Assembly: GCA_001931905.2 (NCBI GenBank)
Contig: MSJI02000321.1
Span: forward strand, 745 to 22,564
Length of the DNA: 21,820 nt
From: Cladosporium sp. IMV 00045
Taxonomy: Eukaryota; Ascomycota; Dothideomycetes; Cladosporiales; Cladosporiaceae
Direction of reading: 5' to 3'
Part shown: positions 18,001-21,820 of the stretch, piece after piece
Position numbering within the stretch: the stretch's first letter is position 1
Layout of the letters: each line of letters starts with the position of its first letter
Notes under the pieces: model-generated
Database searches by the model: none
What the model was told of the DNA's origin: nothing
What the model saw: only the letters and a program-made list of their open reading frames with translations
Translations under genes and position numbers: made by a program

Positions 18001-18854
18001 ACCAAAACCAGAACAACACCAAACAGCAAAACGCAATGAAACTCCCCAGAATAATCCCATCCCTCCTCTTCTTACTCCCAATCCTCTGCATCAGCCCATT
18101 AATCCCCGGAATCTGCGCCGCAGCACCGGTAATCCTCCTCTGAATGCTGCTCAGACTCTCCCGCTGCAGTGCGAAACTTTCATTCACGGCGTACGCCTGG
18201 CTCAGCACCGCGTCCGTCATGTTGTGGCTGTTGTCCAGCCGCCGCCGCTCGTCCAGCATGTAGTCCGCTTCGGCGGACTCGGGGTTGTCGCGCGCGCGGT
18301 AGGCGGAGATGTCCGAGCGCACGTTGGAGAGGAGGTTGGCGCGGTCGCGGGCGGTGGAGATTTGGGATTTTAAGCGCGACAGTTCGGTGCGGTGTTGTTG
18401 CAGGATTTCGCGGTGGCGGGCCAGGTTGGTCGATTTGAGAGCGGAGGTTGTGGGCTCGGAGTCGAGGATGCGCGAGAGTTGGGCGATGAGGGATGCGCGC
18501 TGGGTGGGAGGGTTAGTTGGGTTGTACTATGCTATAGATATTGTGTTTGGATGTGGTATCGTAGGCTGCGACCAATATACCGGCGGACTGTATGGTGTGG
18601 GAGAGAGACGCACCTTTTCGAGGATCTCGTTTAGCTGCTCTTCTGTTTTCTGCTCCTCTTCGCTTGGTTTTGGATCTGCATCTGATTTGGCGGCGAATTG
18701 CGCATATGTGTGGAAGAGCGATTCGGTCTAGAGGGTTGTGTTAGTATACCCATTGAAATACCACTCTTTCATCCATCTGCTCTTCACCGACCTGTGTTTC
18801 TGCTGCTCTTGCTTGCTGCCGCACCTGCGCCCAGGTCGCTCCTGCAGCAGCCAT
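17999..18854 (-). CDS. GOS1: Golgi Qb-SNARE Gos1
   Basis: There are three minus-strand exons: 18854-18792, 18727-18614 and 18499-17999, coding for 225 residues (yeast Gos1 has 223). Intron 1 (64 nt) has the exact TACTAAC branch (18740-18746) and CTAG; intron 2 (114 nt) has GTGCGT, CTAAC and CCAG. Both are phase 0. Gos1/GOSR1 is a tail-anchored SNARE for transport into and within the Golgi. The N-terminus MAAAGATWAQVRQQAR and the first helix match the family. The SNARE motif spans roughly 130-185, with the zero-layer Gln at 171 in LQRESL. The IPGIN stretch and KKRRD precede a single C-terminal membrane anchor (207-225). The stop codon abuts a (TCC)n microsatellite. Confidence 0.93.
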
Positions 18855-19215
18855 ATTTGTTGAGATGCGAGTCTGGTGACTCTCACAAGCGAAGTGAAGT
18901 GGTGTGATGTGTAGGGTGCAAGTGAGAATGCAAGTCCTCTAACCGCCTTACCAACACCTCAGCCCCGTCTTTCACTGTAGTCGGCGACTGAACACCAGCA
19001 TCCTGCCGCATCGGGAATCTCTAGCGAGAATCTGCTAGGCGAGTGGCGCGTCATCTGTTCCGCGATCCGCTAGCGCAGATTTGAAAGTCTATTTCGCGAT
19101 TACCTTATACAAAGAACGTTCTCTCGACAAACACGCAATTGATCAAGTACTCACACATCCACGGATTGACGCAAACACGTATACAGCTCAACCTACGTTC
19201 ATACAGCAACAAGAC
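18855..19215. other. divergent spacer, GOS1 / zinc-finger gene
   Basis: These 361 nt hold the GOS1 leader and promoter and the start region of the zinc-finger gene. On the minus strand, 18965 to about 18925 resembles the 5' half of a tRNA, but no complete cloverleaf can be drawn, so it is not called. The zinc-finger frame is open upstream to 19081 but contains no earlier ATG in this stretch. Confidence 0.4.
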
Positions 19216-19830
19216 ATGGATGCCCAAGAGTATACGTTCAATAATTCAATCGAACCATGCCCAAAGTGGGCGACTGGAGAATGCCCAGGCAGTTGTGGAC
19301 TGAATCACCACTCGAATCTTGATCCTTCAGCGCGCGACAAGACTCAATTTGAGTTCCCTAAAACTCAATCATGTAGAAGGTGCTGCGAGAAGGCTCTGCA
19401 GTGCGACAAGGCAGGTCGCCCTGATGACAATGATCCCTGCTCGGAATGCCGTCACTTTGCTGGTAGGAAAGCCGAGTGTGTCTTACACACCAAGCCCATG
19501 AACGACGCGCAGTGGGCCACCATGATGACTCGGAGTAGGGACGGTTACAATCTCCCTCCATATAAAGATCGTGACGAGGTAAAATATAAGAAAAAACAAG
19601 CAGTATTCCCAGAGCCTATGGACAACGTCAAGGCCGACTGGGAAGGTGAGACTGCGGATCAACTCCGCAGAAAAGGTGACTTTCTCAACGCTGATATTCG
19701 CGCCCATCCGCGCAAATACCTCGACCCTCCTGACATGACGCACAAGCAACAGCAGTCATCCGGTAAGCATGATAAGCTGTTGACGAGCTTGGGTGTGGAC
19801 GAGTACACCAAACGCCGCAAGGCTGTTTGA
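19216..19830 (+). CDS. small protein with CCCH-like and Zn2Cys6-like cysteine clusters
   Basis: This is an open frame of 204 codons from the first true ATG. Residues 15-31 read C-x7-C-x3-C-x3-H, close to a CCCH zinc finger (an RNA-binding type). Residues 53-88 read C-x2-C-x6-C-x11-C-x2-C-x9-C, close to a Zn2Cys6 binuclear cluster, though the last gap is one longer than usual and the basic KxKC core is replaced by EKALQC. The rest is charged and ends in a basic KRRK patch. I do not know a named family for this pair and give no function. A good donor, GTAAGC at 19763, lies inside the frame; splicing to 19881 or 19884 would instead join a downstream frame (see next entry). Which form is real is open. 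Confidence 0.55.
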   Translation: MDAQEYTFNNSIEPCPKWATGECPGSCGLNHHSNLDPSARDKTQFEFPKTQSCRRCCEKALQCDKAGRPDDNDPCSECRHFAGRKAECVLHTKPMNDAQWATMMTRSRDGYNLPPYKDRDEVKYKKKQAVFPEPMDNVKADWEGETADQLRRKGDFLNADIRAHPRKYLDPPDMTHKQQQSSGKHDKLLTSLGVDEYTKRRKAV

Positions 19831-19880
19831 CAAGCAACCGTCGAACAAGGTCGCCCTTGAAACTCCCACGCCTGTCTCAG

Positions 19881-20534
19881 CAGTCTCGCGATCTCCTGGG
19901 TTCGCACTGTTCCCGTCACCTCTGGAGCATCGTCCCTCAATTCCAGGAACGTCTGGTAAACTCCTGGCAGAGACCATCGTCTGGTCTTTCGTTGACCAGA
20001 AATGGCAGACGACTACGTGGTGTAAGGAATCTCTCGGGCCGCATCCTCCATCGAAGCCAGCCGAGACGGTAACATTTCGACCTACGCTTCCTCCTTTTGG
20101 CGATGCAGTCTTGGCGACCTGGTCTTTTGTTACCTGGACGTGGAAGATCACATTCGAGAACGACTTCAGTATGGAAAGCGCCCCATATGAGCAGAGCGTA
20201 GAGCGCACGCCAGCCGTCACTGGTCAACCGCGGGTATCTTATACAAGGATCTCATCTTTCGCCATTGTGATATCCTGAATCTTCTTACTGATTGTGTATT
20301 TAGTCGAGCTACCCCCTACCAGCTCGTCAGCTTGACACGTCTGCTGAGAAACCTGCATCCAAGTGTCTGCGTCCGCTTGACACGTCTGCTGAGGAACCTG
20401 CACCCAAGGGTGTGCGTTCGCTTGACATGTCTGCTGAGAAACCTGCATCCAAGCGTCTGCGTCCGCTTGACACGTCTGCTGAGGAACCTGCATCCAAGCG
20501 TCTGGCTACTGATTACCCGGCAAGTGGACGCTGA
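19881..20534 (+). other. possible downstream exons of the zinc-finger gene
   Basis: If the intron 19763-19880 is removed, the frame continues from 19881 to 20233. A second possible intron, 20234-20303 (70 nt, GTATCT, an ACTGAT branch, TTTAG), leads to an exon from 20304 to TGA at 20532-20534. Phases match throughout and the total would be 376 residues. The last exon would consist mainly of four 15-residue repeats of the type LDTSAEKPASKRLRP. The middle exon has no recognised domain and unusual Trp-rich patches. The model rests on consensus sites and frame only, and a decayed gene is the main alternative. Confidence 0.3.
20331..20504 (+). repeat. 45-bp minisatellite, about 3.9 copies
   Basis: Copies start at 20331, 20376, 20421 and 20466; the fourth diverges near 20504. 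Each begins CTTGACACGTCTGCTGAG with few changes. The unit is a multiple of three and contains no stop in two plus-strand frames and in one minus-strand frame, so it stays open in three readings. Copies 1 and 3 share AAACCTGCATCC, copies 2 and 4 share GAACCTGCA, suggesting a two-unit duplication. Confidence 0.95.
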
Positions 20535-20772
20535 TCAAGTTATGTCTGGTGTACCAACGCCCCAGTCGTCGTCGCAGGTACCGATTGTCGACGAGCGTCC
20601 TACGACGGAGCTATACCAACCCAAGGCAACTGGCCTGGAGATGGAGTTGATTCACGAAACTGCGATGGGCAATGATGATGAGGACGAGGAGGACGATTAA
20701 GTCTAGGGCAAAATGGTAGACGCACTCAGTCCGCACCAGCCTCTGGTCTCCCCTTCATCCTCTTCACACACC

Positions 20773-20915
20773 CGATTAATGGCTTCGACTCTTGATTTTT
20801 ATCCCCCTTACCTGGCTATTGGCCTCGGCTCCTAGTCAACATTTCTTACCGTTGGCTTCGGCTCTAGGTTTCCATTTCCGATCACTGGCTCTGGCTCTTG
20901 ATTACCCATCAGTTT
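20773..20915 (+). repeat. left inverted array, four ~35-nt units
   Basis: Four related units carry a core like GGCTTCGGCTCTTGATT at 20781, 20821, 20854 and 20887, spaced 40, 33 and 33 nt. The unit nearest the centre, 20881-20906, is the reverse complement of 21335-21360 with one mismatch in 26 bases. The outermost unit carries the same GACTC variant, read inverted, as the outermost unit of the right array. Confidence 0.8.
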
Positions 20916-21295
20916 TTAGGCACAAGAACAGAGTCAGTTGACTCTTCACCTTTTTGAGCCTGCTTCTGGAGGGGTATCACCACGCGCCATGGCTGCATTA
21001 TGAATCGGCAAGAAAGCAAGCATTCGTTAAGTTGATGGCTATCCGTATGGCACTCAAGCGACTGCATGTGAGATTCTTTCATTTCTTTGCATCATGGGTC
21101 GAGTCACCAGTCGCCAATGAAGTGGGCTTCGATATCCTCGCAGTGACACTCTTGTACACAGCAATGACTGCTAGGCTCGCTTGCCATAGAGACTTACAGT
21201 AGAACCGTCGATTCCTTACTTTTACTGTAAAATGAAGATAATCAAATGCCACCTCTAGGTGCAGGCTTGATAACGAATCGAGCCTACCCACTAAT

Positions 21296-21405
21296 GATGG
21301 CAATCAAGAGCCGAAGCCAGTGATTAAATATGAGGGTAATCAAGAGCCGGAGCCAGTGATTAAATGTAACATCAATCGAGAGTCGAAGTTCATGATCAGA
21401 TACGA
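21296..21405 (-). repeat. right inverted array, three ~36-nt units
   Basis: Three units carry a core like AATCAAGAGCCGAAGCC at 21302, 21338 and 21374, spaced exactly 36 nt. They are the reverse complement of the left-array units. The third has changed to AATCGAGAGTCGAAGTT. A weaker fourth unit may follow near 21397. Confidence 0.8.
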
Positions 21406-21586
21406 GCCGAACGCATCGGGACTAGCGTCGGAAGACTTCCGCGCTTGGGGCACCGCCGCACACAAAGCCAAGAATTCTCAACACACGCCCAATCTCTGAA
21501 TTTGCGGAGCGACTACGACGACGACCGAGACCACCCGCGACTCTCGACGACGATAACGACCACCACAAACCCGACAATCCTTCAAA

Positions 21587-21820
21587 ATGGTAAACACCGA
21601 CCGTCTGCGCACATCTGGAAAATGAGGAGGAAATGCTGACTGGTGGTTTTTTCGTGAACAGTCGTCCGGCAAGGTCAGAGCCCAGCAGCTTTGGGGCAAG
21701 AACAAGGAGGATCTCCAGAAGCAGCTCGATGAGCTCAAGCAGGAGCTCGTGGCTCTGCGCACCCAGAAGATTGCCGGTGGTGCCCAGTCGAAGCTGAGCA
21801 AGATGTGCGTTTTTCTTCCT
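21587..21820 (+). CDS. RPL35: 60S ribosomal protein L35 (uL29), 5' part
   Basis: Only the first two exons are in the window: 21587-21589 (the ATG alone) and 21662-21804, followed by a GTGCGT donor at 21805, after which the window ends. Intron 1 (72 nt) has GTAAAC, a CTGAC branch (21636-21640) and ACAG. The 48 residues seen, [18 protein letters not shown] onwards, match the N-terminal helices of fungal eL35/uL29, with the family's [19 protein letters not shown] helix pair. The protein sits near the nascent-peptide exit tunnel of the large subunit. A start codon directly followed by an intron is a common arrangement in fungal ribosomal-protein genes. The rest of the gene lies beyond the right edge. 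Confidence 0.93.

Larger units (their letters stand above)
20773..21405. mobile_element. possible foldback/MITE-like element
   Basis: Two inverted repeat arrays (left 20773-20915, right 21296-21405) enclose about 380 nt. Together they could form a long imperfect hairpin. The centre has a frame of about 80 codons (20957-21202) reading GYHHAPWLHYESARK and so on, without an ATG at its start and without a recognised domain. I see no transposase and cannot define a target-site duplication, so this may be a fungal foldback or non-autonomous element, or a locally formed repeat. It lies just upstream of RPL35. Confidence 0.4.

Noticed and set aside
18925..18965. tRNA-like sequence on the minus strand (GGTGTTGGTAAGGCGG region)
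   Set aside because: The D-arm part looks right, but no 5-bp anticodon stem with a 7-nt loop, T-arm or matching acceptor stem can be drawn. A tRNAscan-SE run would settle it.
1..21820. CRISPR arrays, prokaryotic operons, rRNA genes or viral insertions
   Set aside because: None seen; the tandem repeats present are microsatellites, minisatellites or the inverted arrays, without spacers of the CRISPR type, and all recognised genes are fungal.

Overview
The window looks like nuclear DNA of a filamentous ascomycete (Pezizomycotina). A Dothideomycete is my best guess, from overall feel only. The evidence is a compact two-strand layout, short introns (64-132 nt) with GTATGT/GTAAGT/GTGAGT-type donors and CTAAC/CTGAC branch points, a ribosomal-protein gene whose start codon is followed directly by an intron, and best-matching families that are typical fungal ones (CYP504, Zn2Cys6, GOS1, VPS25, VPS26, Nug1). 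No prokaryotic, organellar or viral gene was recognised.

Left part (1-4626): a homocysteine S-methyltransferase on the minus strand shares a divergent promoter with VPS26 (retromer). VPS26 is followed by VPS25 (ESCRT-II). The VPS26 stop is an amber codon followed by 138 further in-frame sense codons that look coding. A 1.8 kb stretch with no supported gene follows.

Centre (6393-14207): a homogentisate-pathway neighbourhood. It holds a three-exon CYP504-family P450 (ring hydroxylation of phenylacetates towards homogentisate), a three-exon minus-strand gene of unknown role with an F-box/2EXR-like core, and the divergent pair fumarylacetoacetase / homogentisate 1,2-dioxygenase sharing a 718-nt promoter. 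Maleylacetoacetate isomerase, which links these two enzymes in the pathway, is not in the window.

Right part (14208-21820): a protein with the N- and C-terminal parts of the nucleolar GTPase Nug1 but no GTPase domain; a four-exon Zn2Cys6 regulator (candidate local regulator of the catabolic genes); the Golgi Qb-SNARE GOS1, whose stop codon is partly built from a (TCC)n microsatellite; a small protein carrying both a CCCH-like and a Zn2Cys6-like cysteine cluster, followed by possible further exons and a 45-bp minisatellite; a roughly 630-nt element bounded by two inverted arrays of a ~35-nt repeat; and the first two exons of RPL35 (uL29), cut by the window edge.

Splice junctions were deduced by eye from frame, consensus sites and family similarity. 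No alignment, database search or expression data were available. Family names come from recognised motifs and remembered family features.
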